Source: Arsukibacterium sp.
Lineage (GTDB): Bacteria > Pseudomonadota > Gammaproteobacteria > Enterobacterales > Alteromonadaceae
Length of the DNA stretch: 64,000 nt
Direction of reading: 5' to 3'
NCBI RefSeq assembly: GCF_018402695.1
Contig: NZ_JAGYIM010000019.1
Span: 186,001 to 250,000 of the forward strand
Position numbers and translations under genes: made by a program. Below the pieces are notes generated by a model. It was given only the letters and a program-made list of their open reading frames with translations, made no database searches and had not been told where the DNA came from. Every line of letters starts with the position of its first letter. The stretch's first letter is position 1. Shown in pieces: positions 9,162 to 18,029 of the stretch.

Positions 9162-10061
9162 TTAATATTTAGCGATTAATTGCTTAAGTTCTGTTTTAAA
9201 ATCTGCACCTAAATTTTTATCGCGCAGGCCAAACTCGACAAAGGCTTTCATATAACCCAGTTTATTACCACAATCGTGGCTGCGGCCTTTAATATGGTAG
9301 GCATTAACCTGCTGCTTGCTGCGCATCATTATAGCGATGGCATCGGTCAGCTGCACTTCATCTCCAGCACCCAGCGGAGTATATTCCAGTGCTTCCCAGA
9401 TTTCCGGGCCAAATACATAGCGGCCAACTACGGCTAAATTAGACGGGGCTTCTTCTACCGGCGGCTTTTCAACAATAGCGGTCATTTGTACCGACTCACC
9501 GGCGGCCATTTTATGCCCTTCGACATCGGCTACACCGTAGCTGCTGACGTTTTCCAGCGGCACCGGCTCTACCATTACCTGGCTGATACCCGATTCAGAA
9601 AACAAGCTGTTCATCTGGGCCAGGTTGTCTTTTTTCAGGTTACTGTCATAGCCATCAATTAACACATCAGGCAGCACCACGGCAAAAGGCACATCGCCAA
9701 TTAATGGCCGCGCGCACAACACGGCGTGGCCGAGGCCTTTTGCTTCGCCCTGGCGCACATGCATTATAGTGACGTCTTTCGGGCAAATATTCTGCACTTC
9801 GTCCAGCAACTGGCGTTTTACCCGCTTTTCCAGCATCGATTCCAGCTCAAAACTCTTGTCAAAATGGTTTTCAATGCTGTTTTTTGAGGAGTGCGTTACC
9901 AGCACAATTTCTTTTATTCCGGCGGCAATACATTCCTGCACCACATATTGGATAAGCGGCTTATCGACCACCGGCAGCATTTCCTTTGGAATAGCCTTAG
10001 TGGCAGGCAACATGCGGGTGCCTAAGCCGGCAACCGGAATAACAGCTTTAGTAACTTTCAC
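9162..10061 (-). CDS. galU: UTP--glucose-1-phosphate uridylyltransferase
   Basis: Makes UDP-glucose from UTP and glucose-1-phosphate, feeding UDP-glucuronate synthesis by Ugd in the same locus. The 299-residue protein has the nucleotidyltransferase signature [20 protein letters not shown] at residues 7-26, then [16 protein letters not shown], and the GalU-type internal motifs [10 protein letters not shown]-like [15 protein letters not shown] and [11 protein letters not shown]. Length is typical for bacterial GalU. It lies 65 bp upstream of the coiled-coil gene and about 150 bp downstream of the GT4 gene, so it may have its own promoter. Nothing looks broken. Confidence 0.95.
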   Translation of the reverse strand: MKVTKAVIPVAGLGTRMLPATKAIPKEMLPVVDKPLIQYVVQECIAAGIKEIVLVTHSSKNSIENHFDKSFELESMLEKRVKRQLLDEVQNICPKDVTIMHVRQGEAKGLGHAVLCARPLIGDVPFAVVLPDVLIDGYDSNLKKDNLAQMNSLFSESGISQVMVEPVPLENVSSYGVADVEGHKMAAGESVQMTAIVEKPPVEEAPSNLAVVGRYVFGPEIWEALEYTPLGAGDEVQLTDAIAIMMRSKQQVNAYHIKGRSHDCGNKLGYMKAFVEFGLRDKNLGADFKTELKQLIAKY

Positions 10062-10212
10062 TTTTATATCCTTATTTGGGTAAACCTGAAATTGTACTTG
10101 TTAATAAACCGCAGATTGTAGCAGTTTAGCCGCTAAACTGGCAGCCGAAAATGCCAGGGAAATGGGCTGGATACGTTACGACACTTCTGTGAGGTAGTTG
10201 TGACATTGCTTA

Positions 10213-11304
10213 TTACTGTAACTGAAGCAGTTTCATAATTCTGGCGTTGGTTTTATGCACGTCGAAATGTTGTTCTGCCAGCAACCTGCTTTGCTGGCCC
10301 ATGATACAAATTTGCTGCGGCTGTTGAATAAAATATAACATGGCTTGCTCCAGCGCGGCCTGGTCGTGCACCGGCACTAAAATACCATTCCTGCCTTGCT
10401 CTACCGTTTCCCGGCAACCAGGGGCATCGGTAGTGATGATAGCGCGGCCAATGGCCATCGCTTCCTGGGTACTGCGTGGCACCCCTTCCCGGTAGTATGA
10501 CGGCAGCACAAACACACTGCTTTGCGCCAAAAATGGCACAACATTACTGACTTTGCCCGGATAACAAACAATATTTTGCCGTACATAGTAATCCAACTCA
10601 GCAGAGGATAGCGCATCGGCCCCCGCGTCTGGCTGGCCTAACACCACAAATTCCACTTCGGGGTAGCGTTTTTTAAGCTGCTCAGCGGCCGCCAGGTAAT
10701 AGCGAATGCCTTTTTCGTTTAATAACCTGCCAACAAAGATAAACCTTACCGGGGTCGCAGAAACCGGTATAACCGGAAATTTATTTAACTCGACACCAAT
10801 ACCTTTTAACACGCACAACTGGTTAAGCTTGATCCGGTAATGGTCAATTAAATCGGTTTTATCGTCCTGGTTTAGCAAAAACACACAATGAGTAGTGGGT
10901 AAACTAAGCTGATATAACGCGACTTGCAATCTGCGCACAATTTTAGCTTTAACGGTTAGCCCCGCAGCAGGCACGGTAAAAGCCCGGCCCAAACCTTCTA
11001 TTTTAGCTACCCGCAATGGCACCCGTGCCAGCCAGGCTGCTAAACTGCCATAGATAACCGGCTTGGCAAAGTAACAAAAAGTAAGGTTAATTTGATACTG
11101 TTTAAACAATTTATACAGCTGCCAACAGGTTTTTAAATCGGCCAGCGGGTTTAAACTAAAACGGCTTAATTTATAACATACCGGCGTTACGCCCAGCGCT
11201 TGCACGGCCGCCCGGCTTTGCTCGTCATAATCGGTGGCAAAGGCATATACCTGATGACCTGCCGCTACCATGGTTTTTAACAGATCAGCTCTGAACCCTA
11301 ACAT
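10213..11304 (-). CDS. glycosyltransferase family 4 protein, start uncertain
   Basis: Retaining GT-B transferase that adds a sugar from a nucleotide-sugar donor to a glycan intermediate in the cytoplasm. The C-terminal half has FIFVGRLLNEKGIRYYLAAA and the EX7E-type segment PSYYREGVPRSTQEAMAIG, typical of GT4. The ATG at 11304 cuts into the conserved first beta strand: the frame continues upstream through RRIAVVGTLAET. That longer frame reaches an ATG at 11385, which overlaps the kpsC-like stop (TAATG), but its second codon reads TAA. The natural start is therefore probably 11385, with either a nonsense change at codon 2 or a sequence error; otherwise a non-ATG start is used. Donor and acceptor cannot be read from the sequence. 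Confidence 0.8.
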   Translation of the reverse strand: MLGFRADLLKTMVAAGHQVYAFATDYDEQSRAAVQALGVTPVCYKLSRFSLNPLADLKTCWQLYKLFKQYQINLTFCYFAKPVIYGSLAAWLARVPLRVAKIEGLGRAFTVPAAGLTVKAKIVRRLQVALYQLSLPTTHCVFLLNQDDKTDLIDHYRIKLNQLCVLKGIGVELNKFPVIPVSATPVRFIFVGRLLNEKGIRYYLAAAEQLKKRYPEVEFVVLGQPDAGADALSSAELDYYVRQNIVCYPGKVSNVVPFLAQSSVFVLPSYYREGVPRSTQEAMAIGRAIITTDAPGCRETVEQGRNGILVPVHDQAALEQAMLYFIQQPQQICIMGQQSRLLAEQHFDVHKTNARIMKLLQLQ

Positions 11305-11384
11305 GGTTTCAGCCAGAGTTCCGACTACGGCAATACGTCGCTGGGGCCTGTTTGGCTCGCCGTAGCTGCTGGCGACCTGTTACA

Positions 11385-13151
11385 TTATTTTGGTTTAACA
11401 AAATTATTTAGTCCCCACCTTAGCCATTGCCAAAGTTTACTGCTGAATGTAGGTTTCTGCTGGCGCCACTGCTGCAAATCTGCCAGGGTAGCCAGTGCAT
11501 TAGTGTAATAGCCGGTGTGGCGGCAAATATAAAGTGGATATAACAGCAATGTCGCCGCCACTAATTGTTGTAATGTCAATTGCCGGCCACGGCGCTGACA
11601 TTGGTACTTATCTGTGGTTAAACCCCAGCCGGCATAAAACGGCATACCGTAACAAGTTACTTTTACCCCGCGGATCAAGGCTTCAAAGCCGGCCAGCGAG
11701 GTCAACACATGTACCTCATCAATCTGGTCAAACATTGCGACTATGCTACAGTCGGTTACCTGCTGGTCGCAATAGTCCAATGCCTGCTGCTCGTTCTCGC
11801 CCCGGGCCCGGGCGCCGGCTAAGACGTCAGGGTGTGGTTTATATATCAGCCAGGCGTCAGGATTGGCCTGGCGCACGGCCTGTAGCAGCGCCATATTCTG
11901 CTTTATGCCGGGCGCACCGCGAGCGATAGACGCGTCGGTTTCAACCTGGCCCGGCACTAAAATTACTTTTTTAGCCGTGACCGGCCGTTGCCAGTTGGCA
12001 ATGCCGGTATTGTACTTACTGATACCGCTGCTTTGCAGCTGGCTGATCAGTTCAGCGGCTTGTTCTAACAAAGGCTGGCTGAACGGATGCTGAGCAAGCA
12101 AGTTTTCTAAATCTGAAGGTGCGGTTGCGTCAAAATACAATCCGCAGCTATCGGCCACCCAGGATAGCGGTTTAACAAACTGGGCACCCAGACCCACTGA
12201 GCGTAAAAAGCCATCTTCTAAGCGGGTAAGGCTTACCGACTCTGCCAGACCCGCTAACGGTTTAAAGCCCCAGCTAACCGCATGGCTATTCGTTGGCACC
12301 TGCTTTGCTCGTTTTACGAAGTGTAACTTACTACCCTGGATAAATTGTTTGACCACGGGCCGCCAAATCCGGTTAAAGCCAATGGCATACAGCTCGGGTG
12401 CAAAGCGCTGGCGCTGCTGGCGTTGCCATGAAAGCCACTGAATAGCCTGCATACTTGTAATAAAACCACTGCCAGGCTCAAGCTGAGCGTCATGGCTTAT
12501 TTTCGTTAACCTGCCATCTGTAAGTGCACTGTCTACCTTAGCGTCGGAAAATATCTGCCACACTAATTTACCCAACACACTGTCATCGGCTGCAGTCGGC
12601 TCCGCTTCAGATGGCGAGCCACAATAATGGGTGCCATCCAGATAAAATGACGGTAGAAAACTATAAACGGCTTTGCGCCACAACAGCGCCTCAAAGCCCA
12701 ACCAGCTGTTAGCAGTAATAACGGCAGCAGCATTAGCCAGTAATTTTGCATGGTGAACCTGAGGTGGGCATAACTGTACCAGGCTATTGTTGCAATATGC
12801 TGCGGCTAGCTGACAGCTGGCATGCTGATCATGACACACCAGCACCACCGCATCACTTTGCTGCGCCAGGTGCCGGGCTTTAACAAACATCTGGCTGACA
12901 ACTGCTTTGGGCATGTTGGTTTGCAGCACCAGCAGCACATAAGCCGGCGGTATAGTATCAGCATCCGGATAACGGTTGTACCGTGATACCGCAGCTTGCT
13001 GCCAGCACTGAATAAACTGCGCTGTCGTGGCATCCTGGGCAGACAACAAAGGCTGCAGCCGAAAACGTTCCGGTGCGGTGTTACTTACCAACATCACCGG
13101 TTCTTTGCCGTTCAGCGGTGGGCAGAACAGCAAGCCTTGATCACCTGCCAT
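11385..13151 (-). CDS. kpsC: KpsC-like capsule beta-Kdo transferase, shortened N-terminal module
   Basis: KpsC builds the poly-Kdo linker that joins group 2 capsule chains to a lipid anchor. Residues about 255-588 match the C-terminal KpsC module: RLEDGFLRSVGLGAQ (310-324), ILVPGQVETDASI, IYKPHPDVLAG, LTSLAGFEALIRG and CYGMPFYAGWGLT. The first 230 residues match only the second half of the usual N-terminal module (PPAYVLLVLQTNMPKAV and ITANSWLGFEALLWRKAV), so the protein has 588 residues against about 675 for E. coli KpsC as I recall it. It starts 2 bp after kpsE, and there is no room for the missing part without running into kpsE. KpsS, KpsF and KpsU are not in this window. The Kdo-transferase role of the intact half is well supported by family resemblance. 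Confidence 0.8.
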   Translation of the reverse strand: MAGDQGLLFCPPLNGKEPVMLVSNTAPERFRLQPLLSAQDATTAQFIQCWQQAAVSRYNRYPDADTIPPAYVLLVLQTNMPKAVVSQMFVKARHLAQQSDAVVLVCHDQHASCQLAAAYCNNSLVQLCPPQVHHAKLLANAAAVITANSWLGFEALLWRKAVYSFLPSFYLDGTHYCGSPSEAEPTAADDSVLGKLVWQIFSDAKVDSALTDGRLTKISHDAQLEPGSGFITSMQAIQWLSWQRQQRQRFAPELYAIGFNRIWRPVVKQFIQGSKLHFVKRAKQVPTNSHAVSWGFKPLAGLAESVSLTRLEDGFLRSVGLGAQFVKPLSWVADSCGLYFDATAPSDLENLLAQHPFSQPLLEQAAELISQLQSSGISKYNTGIANWQRPVTAKKVILVPGQVETDASIARGAPGIKQNMALLQAVRQANPDAWLIYKPHPDVLAGARARGENEQQALDYCDQQVTDCSIVAMFDQIDEVHVLTSLAGFEALIRGVKVTCYGMPFYAGWGLTTDKYQCQRRGRQLTLQQLVAATLLLYPLYICRHTGYYTNALATLADLQQWRQQKPTFSSKLWQWLRWGLNNFVKPK

Positions 13152-13153
13152 AG

Positions 13154-14257
13154 TTAATCCCGGTGATCCCGGATAATGGCGCGGGTTAAATGAGCAATAG
13201 CGGCCAGAAAAATAGCGAAGAAAATAACGATAACGATATTATACCAACGCTTGGGCTCAGTTGAGAATTCCGGAACAGTTGGTTGTTGTAGTATTGATAC
13301 CTGCTTAAGTTTACGGGCGGCTTCAACCCGGGTATTTTCCAGGGTTAATAAGGCATTGGAATAAAGCTCGAGCGCAAACTGGGCTTTCAGTTCCAGGGTT
13401 TGGTACTGGGCCGAAATCCGGTTCAACGAATTACCACTGGCAGTGGCCATTTTTTGCTTTTCTGTGTCAATTTGCTGGCGCAAGGCGTTAATTTCACTGT
13501 TAAGGCGGATGATCTCAGGTGACGTGGGGCTTTGAAAGCTGGCGGCAGAACTTTTTCGGGCTTCTAAAACAGACAATTGGCCCTGAAGCTGTGAGACGAT
13601 GGCAAAGAAACTTTGCACCGTACCGGTCGGCGATACCATGCCCTGTTCGTTCTGAAAGGTAATCAGTTCTTCGCGGATTGAATACAAGCGCTTTTCCAGG
13701 GTTGCCACCTGCTCTTCGATAAAAGCAACTTGTTCCGCCGCTAAGCGCTGCCCCATATCGTTCATATGCTGCTCGCCTTCACTTAACAAGGTCTGGGCAA
13801 TAGCGTGGGCCATATCAGGGCTATACGCCTGCACTTTAATCCGCAGCACACTGGCATATTCATCAAAATGAATTTCGATTCGGTTTTGAATATAGTCATA
13901 CAGTTTTTCAAGCTCGACATCGGAACTACTTAAACGAGACCAGTAGTCGATATCGCCATTAGCATAGTGACTGCGAATATCCAGCTTTCGCTGTAACTTT
14001 TGCAGCATATCAACAGATTGCAAATGATCTTTTAACAGAAGCAAATCACCGGAACCGCTGGTGCCAGCCAACAACGACGAGACATTAAAGCCTATCGGAC
14101 TGATTTCCGGACTTTGTAATACGATATGGGTTTGTGACACATAGCGGTCGGAGGCCATAACGCCCCAATACAATACCGCTAACACGATAACCACAAAACT
14201 TAATGCCCAATGTGGCTGAGACCTGGCAAATTTTTTAGCGCGTAGCACCCTATTCAT
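13154..14257 (-). CDS. kpsE: KpsE-like capsule export inner-membrane/periplasmic protein
   Basis: Polysaccharide co-polymerase-type protein (KpsE/BexC/CtrB family) that links the ABC transporter to the outer-membrane channel. The 367-residue product has an N-terminal membrane helix (HWALSFVVIVLAVLYWGVMA, 16-35), a large periplasmic part with coiled coil at about 170-300 (FIEEQVATLEKRLYSIREEL), and a C-terminal helix (WYNIVIVIFFAIFLAAIAHL, about 337-356). The PEFSTEPKRWYNI segment before the last helix is typical of the family. The start ATG overlaps the kpsT stop (TAATG), and kpsC follows after 2 bp, so expression is tightly coupled. Confidence 0.9.
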   Translation of the reverse strand: MNRVLRAKKFARSQPHWALSFVVIVLAVLYWGVMASDRYVSQTHIVLQSPEISPIGFNVSSLLAGTSGSGDLLLLKDHLQSVDMLQKLQRKLDIRSHYANGDIDYWSRLSSSDVELEKLYDYIQNRIEIHFDEYASVLRIKVQAYSPDMAHAIAQTLLSEGEQHMNDMGQRLAAEQVAFIEEQVATLEKRLYSIREELITFQNEQGMVSPTGTVQSFFAIVSQLQGQLSVLEARKSSAASFQSPTSPEIIRLNSEINALRQQIDTEKQKMATASGNSLNRISAQYQTLELKAQFALELYSNALLTLENTRVEAARKLKQVSILQQPTVPEFSTEPKRWYNIVIVIFFAIFLAAIAHLTRAIIRDHRD

Positions 14258-14925
14258 TATTCTTTCTTACCTATGCTTTGATGATAATCGTTAATCGCGT
14301 CTGTTAGTTTGTCATACCAGATAGCCTGGCCTTTGTGTAGCCAGATACCCGATTCACACATCTCTCTGAGGATGCCGGTACTGTGCGACACCATGATCAG
14401 GCTGGAACGGCCAACCCGATCTCTGAAGGCTTTTTTTGCTTTTTCTTTAAAACTGGCATCACCTACTGAAGTGGCTTCGTCTGATAAGTAAACATCAAAG
14501 TCAAATGCCAGCGACAGCCCGAATGCCAGCCGGCTGCGCATACCACTGGAGTAGGTTTTTACCGGCTGATCGAACGCCCGGCCTATTTCAGCAAAATCTT
14601 GCACGAATTCAATAATTTCCGGAATTTTGTCGTCACCGCCGTGAATGCGGGCCACAAACTTTACATTCTGTCGCCCGGTCATGGTGCTTTGAAAACCGCC
14701 GCCTAAGCCGATAGGCCAGGATACTTTACAGTTCTGAATGATTTGGCCTTTATCGGGGGCATCCATACCACCTAGCAACCGCAGTAATGTGGACTTGCCG
14801 GCACCGTTGCGGCCAACCAGACCGACACTGACTCCTCGCGGAATATGAAAGTTAACATCTTTTAATACCCAGTCACCGCCGAAGGGACCGTGGTAACGTT
14901 TATAAAGATTTTTAACTTCAATCAT
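14257..14925 (-). CDS. kpsT: KpsT-like capsule ABC transporter ATPase
   Basis: ATP-hydrolysing subunit that powers export of the lipid-linked capsule chain across the inner membrane. The 222-residue protein has Walker A GLVGRNGAGKSTLLRLLGG (36-54), the signature TYSSGMRSRLAFGLSLAFDF, and Walker B-like DVYLSDEATSVGD, followed by the switch histidine in IMVSHS. The compact size and the absence of a long carbohydrate-binding C-terminal extension fit KpsT rather than Wzt, so recognition is probably of the Kdo-lipid end. It overlaps kpsM by 4 bp and kpsE by 1 bp. Confidence 0.93.
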   Translation of the reverse strand: MIEVKNLYKRYHGPFGGDWVLKDVNFHIPRGVSVGLVGRNGAGKSTLLRLLGGMDAPDKGQIIQNCKVSWPIGLGGGFQSTMTGRQNVKFVARIHGGDDKIPEIIEFVQDFAEIGRAFDQPVKTYSSGMRSRLAFGLSLAFDFDVYLSDEATSVGDASFKEKAKKAFRDRVGRSSLIMVSHSTGILREMCESGIWLHKGQAIWYDKLTDAINDYHQSIGKKE

Positions 14926-15707
14926 TGCGCCATCAGCCGTGTTTTTAAGCGAATATGCAGCATTAAACTAAGCAACAGTATCGATGCAGTCCAAAATTGC
15001 AGGTATAGCAAGCTAATACCATCTACAGTGCGATAGTGCTCAAAAAAAGCCAGCCGCAAAGCTTCAACGCCATGTAACACCGGGTTGTAAAGCAAATACT
15101 CTCGTATGTAATGAGGCGTTAACTGAACAGGAAGAATAACTGCAGATAAAAAATACAATGGAAAGGTGATCATGCCGATTATTTTGGCGAGCTCTTGCAC
15201 CAGCGTAATCGCTACTGCGAATAACAAACCAAAGCCCAGACCGAGCAGCCATATATTAAGCCATACCCAGCCAACCATAATAGCGTCATGCGGCAAAATA
15301 TCATGCCCCAAAAACGAAGCACCCAAAACCATTAGCACCAACACTATTGATTTTAATACCCCTTCGAGCACTGCCCTAATAAGCACAGTATCGAACGGAT
15401 GCACCTGGCGGTAGGCAAATAAACCACGGTTAGCGGCAATCGCATTCATGCTGCGATTCATGGCATTGCGAAACAATAAGAATGCCATGATGCCGATAAT
15501 AAGCCAGGGGATAAATTCTGCACCGGAGGTCAGATTCAGCCGGCCCATGAGTTGGCGGACACTAATTAAAATAATCAGATGAGCAATAGGTTCGACTAGC
15601 AGCCAGGTCCAGCCAAACCGGTCACCACTTATTCTGGCCGTCGTTTCACGCATAAACAATGCATGCCAGACGTGAATAGATACCTGCCAGGGTGAGCGTA
15701 ATTGCAT
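14922..15707 (-). CDS. kpsM: KpsM-like capsule ABC transporter permease
   Basis: Membrane subunit of the capsule exporter, pairing with KpsT. The 261-residue protein has about six hydrophobic segments (for example FGWTWLLVEPIAHLIILISV near 27-46, IPWLIIGIMAFLLFRNAMN, and a last one near residues 230-250). The NPVLHGVEALRLAFFEHY motif near 210-227 is characteristic of ABC-2-type polysaccharide permeases. It starts 2 bp after the OPX gene and overlaps kpsT by ATGA. The M-T-E-C order is that of group 2 capsule transport regions. Confidence 0.93.
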   Translation of the reverse strand: MQLRSPWQVSIHVWHALFMRETTARISGDRFGWTWLLVEPIAHLIILISVRQLMGRLNLTSGAEFIPWLIIGIMAFLLFRNAMNRSMNAIAANRGLFAYRQVHPFDTVLIRAVLEGVLKSIVLVLMVLGASFLGHDILPHDAIMVGWVWLNIWLLGLGFGLLFAVAITLVQELAKIIGMITFPLYFLSAVILPVQLTPHYIREYLLYNPVLHGVEALRLAFFEHYRTVDGISLLYLQFWTASILLLSLMLHIRLKTRLMAQ

Positions 15708-15709
15708 TT

Positions 15710-17494
15710 TTACAGGTCCAATACCACTTTGGCGGCAATTGCTACCTGATATAAAATCTGGGTAATGCTGGCAGCTAACTGCAGGTTCTTAGTCGTCACG
15801 GCGGGTAACACTAATATTTCATCACCCGGGCGCAGCGTAACATCGCTGGCGTTCCGCACTTCGCCATTCTGGCGCACCACTAATACTCTGTCTTCATCAG
15901 CGTGCTGGCTGAAACCACCGGCACCTTCAATATAATCCATGGCTTTGCGGCCCGGCACATAAACTACGGCCTGCGGAATATACACCTCGCCACTAACCAG
16001 AATGGCATCGGAACGGGATGGAATAGTAATAATATCACCGTCCTGCAACCGCAAGTCGACAATGTTATCGTTATGTGCCAGCACCATGCGGCCGTTGGGC
16101 TGAATTTCCCGCGCCTGAGCGACAAACTCACTGATAAGCTCGGCTTCGCGGGCGCGAATTGCCGACTCTTCGGCAGTAGCCGATGGTGCGCCTAAATAGG
16201 TGGTTTCCAGTCGGCGCAGACTTTCATCTAATGCCTGTTTTTGCCGTTCAGCGACACTGAGCCTGCGCAATGAAATATTCTGAAAATCGGTAAGTTCAGG
16301 CTCAATCGCCACAATATTTAACAGTTCATGCAACATGGCATCTTTGGGCAACACAAAATGGGAAGGTCCAAGATATTCGCCTTCCAATTGCACGACGATG
16401 CTATTTTGCTGATGATCAGCAAAAAACATTACCTCATCACCGTTGGCTACCCTGGCCTGATTAAATTCTGACAATGGCAGATAGCGGGCTATCGGCCCAC
16501 TGTCGCGCATGCCGCGGATCAGGGCGTGGGAGACACCAGCATTGAGCTGCGCCAGTTCGGTTAACACTTCACCTGCCAGATACTGCTGCTGTTCAGTTTG
16601 ATTTAATTCATAATGGTACGGCCGGCCAACATCACCGTGAACCGTAACAACCGGGCCCCGTTCTTCTATCAAAATGGTGTCGCCACTTTGCAATTGGTCG
16701 TGAGCAAGCTCACCATGTAATAAAAACTGATACAAATCCATCACCGCCAGCGTTTCGCCGTTACGGATTAATCGGATATTGCGGTAACTGCCTAATTGGT
16801 TATCAACGCCCGAGGCTTGATCAATAAAATACAGGATTGAATCGCTGGGAACCCCGGCATAGCGCCCCGGCTTATTAACAAAACCTGTGACAAACACCGC
16901 TACCGGCTGCACACCCTGCAAGTTAGTGTAAACACTAACGTTATCAGAATACACCCGACGCACTGCATTGCGGACGATACCGTCTAACTGGCTATGACTG
17001 GCCCCCATCACTTTTACCGGGCCAATGGTAGGGATAAAGATATTGCCCTGAGCGTCAACCGGTAAGATACGGTCGATGTCTATTGCACCCCATACCCGCA
17101 AGGTAATCTGATCGCCTGGCAAAATCTGGTATTGCGGGTTTAAGCCGTCAGCCCGAACCCCGCGAAAGCCACCGCTGAATAACTCTGCGCCAAAGGGTTG
17201 AATCTCATCCTCAAGCTGATTGCCATCTGGTCCAAGTGGTCCATAGGTACCCTGCTGCCAGCTGGTTTGACTGGGTTGCTCACTCAGTGGAGGTGGCAGT
17301 CGGTTAATCTGGCCATTTTGTAACTGTTGCAGCTGAATTTGCTGAGAGTCTGTTTGTTGTGATTGGGCTTGTAGTGCCTGAGCCTGCTGCGCTGCGGGTA
17401 AATCCCCAAAACTCTGGCTTGCAGCCGGCAATGCAATACTGCATGCAGCCAGAGTGATCACCCAGCGGCTGAACGTTAGACGACAAAATTTCAT
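15710..17494 (-). CDS. kpsD: KpsD/Wza-type outer-membrane polysaccharide export protein
   Basis: OPX-family protein forming the outer-membrane exit for the capsule. The 594-residue precursor has an apparent signal peptide (ITLAACSIALPAASQS, cleavage near residue 27), a Gln-rich stretch, then the polysaccharide export domain at about 115-205 (YQILPGDQITLRVWGAIDID, GNIFIPTIGPVKVMGA). SLBB-like repeats follow, for example VFVTGFVNKPGRYAGVPSDS at about 214 and ILVSGEVYIPQAVVYVPG near 500. Length is close to KpsD (about 560). It begins 8 bp after the small lipoprotein gene and is followed by kpsM after 2 bp. No lipobox is visible, as expected for KpsD rather than Wza. Confidence 0.88.
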   Translation of the reverse strand: MKFCRLTFSRWVITLAACSIALPAASQSFGDLPAAQQAQALQAQSQQTDSQQIQLQQLQNGQINRLPPPLSEQPSQTSWQQGTYGPLGPDGNQLEDEIQPFGAELFSGGFRGVRADGLNPQYQILPGDQITLRVWGAIDIDRILPVDAQGNIFIPTIGPVKVMGASHSQLDGIVRNAVRRVYSDNVSVYTNLQGVQPVAVFVTGFVNKPGRYAGVPSDSILYFIDQASGVDNQLGSYRNIRLIRNGETLAVMDLYQFLLHGELAHDQLQSGDTILIEERGPVVTVHGDVGRPYHYELNQTEQQQYLAGEVLTELAQLNAGVSHALIRGMRDSGPIARYLPLSEFNQARVANGDEVMFFADHQQNSIVVQLEGEYLGPSHFVLPKDAMLHELLNIVAIEPELTDFQNISLRRLSVAERQKQALDESLRRLETTYLGAPSATAEESAIRAREAELISEFVAQAREIQPNGRMVLAHNDNIVDLRLQDGDIITIPSRSDAILVSGEVYIPQAVVYVPGRKAMDYIEGAGGFSQHADEDRVLVVRQNGEVRNASDVTLRPGDEILVLPAVTTKNLQLAASITQILYQVAIAAKVVLDL

Positions 17495-17502
17495 GGTTAT
17501 AT

Positions 17503-17919
17503 TTATTCCTGCGGCAGGTTAGCAACGGTAAGTTCACGGTTTACAGCCCATTGCTGCTCATTATAGCGACATATAACAGCGCTGTCGGCGCTGTTACTAG
17601 TCAACTGAAGCTGCAGGCACTCACGGCCGGCAGCGGAAAAGTAACGACTGACAACTTGTGCAGTTACCTGCTGTCCCCACGGACTATTACTGAAAGTGAG
17701 TTGCTGACCGGCCCGGGCCTGAACCAGCTGACTGGCCATTTCTGCTGCGATAAATTGCGGTGCTTTGGCATATGACGAGTAAGACGCAGGTGCGGACGAT
17801 GTGGTGGCACAGCCAGAGAGAAACGTTGCTGAAACAAAAAAACCTGCCAGTAGCACGGCCGGTTTAGGTAGTGTCAGTTGCATAAAAGAGTGCACACTTA
17901 ATTGCATGGTTAAGTCCAT
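17503..17919 (-). CDS. small lipoprotein, surface-antigen-like, first gene of the capsule operon
   Basis: A 138-residue predicted lipoprotein: hydrophobic signal VLLAGFFVSATFLSGC with lipobox LSGC (Cys at residue 37 from ATG 17919). The mature part ends in a small domain, FSNSPWGQQVTAQVV then GRECLQLQLTSN and AVICRYNEQQWAV. This resembles the C-terminal domain of the 17-kDa surface antigen type seen in small lipoproteins beside exopolysaccharide genes. The start is ambiguous: ATG 17919, 17907 or 17883 all lack a strong ribosome site, and 17883 gives the most normal signal length. Being first in the export operon suggests a helper role in the outer-membrane complex. The function is not established. 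Confidence 0.65.
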   Translation of the reverse strand: MDLTMQLSVHSFMQLTLPKPAVLLAGFFVSATFLSGCATTSSAPASYSSYAKAPQFIAAEMASQLVQARAGQQLTFSNSPWGQQVTAQVVSRYFSAAGRECLQLQLTSNSADSAVICRYNEQQWAVNRELTVANLPQE

Positions 17920-18029
17920 CTAAACGGTATAAGCGGAAATTAGCAATAATTTATCATAGGCCCGCACCAGGGTGCTACCAATAAGTCGGTTTGTTGCCAT
18001 AATCGCTGTTTTTAGCAGCAATTGGTAGT

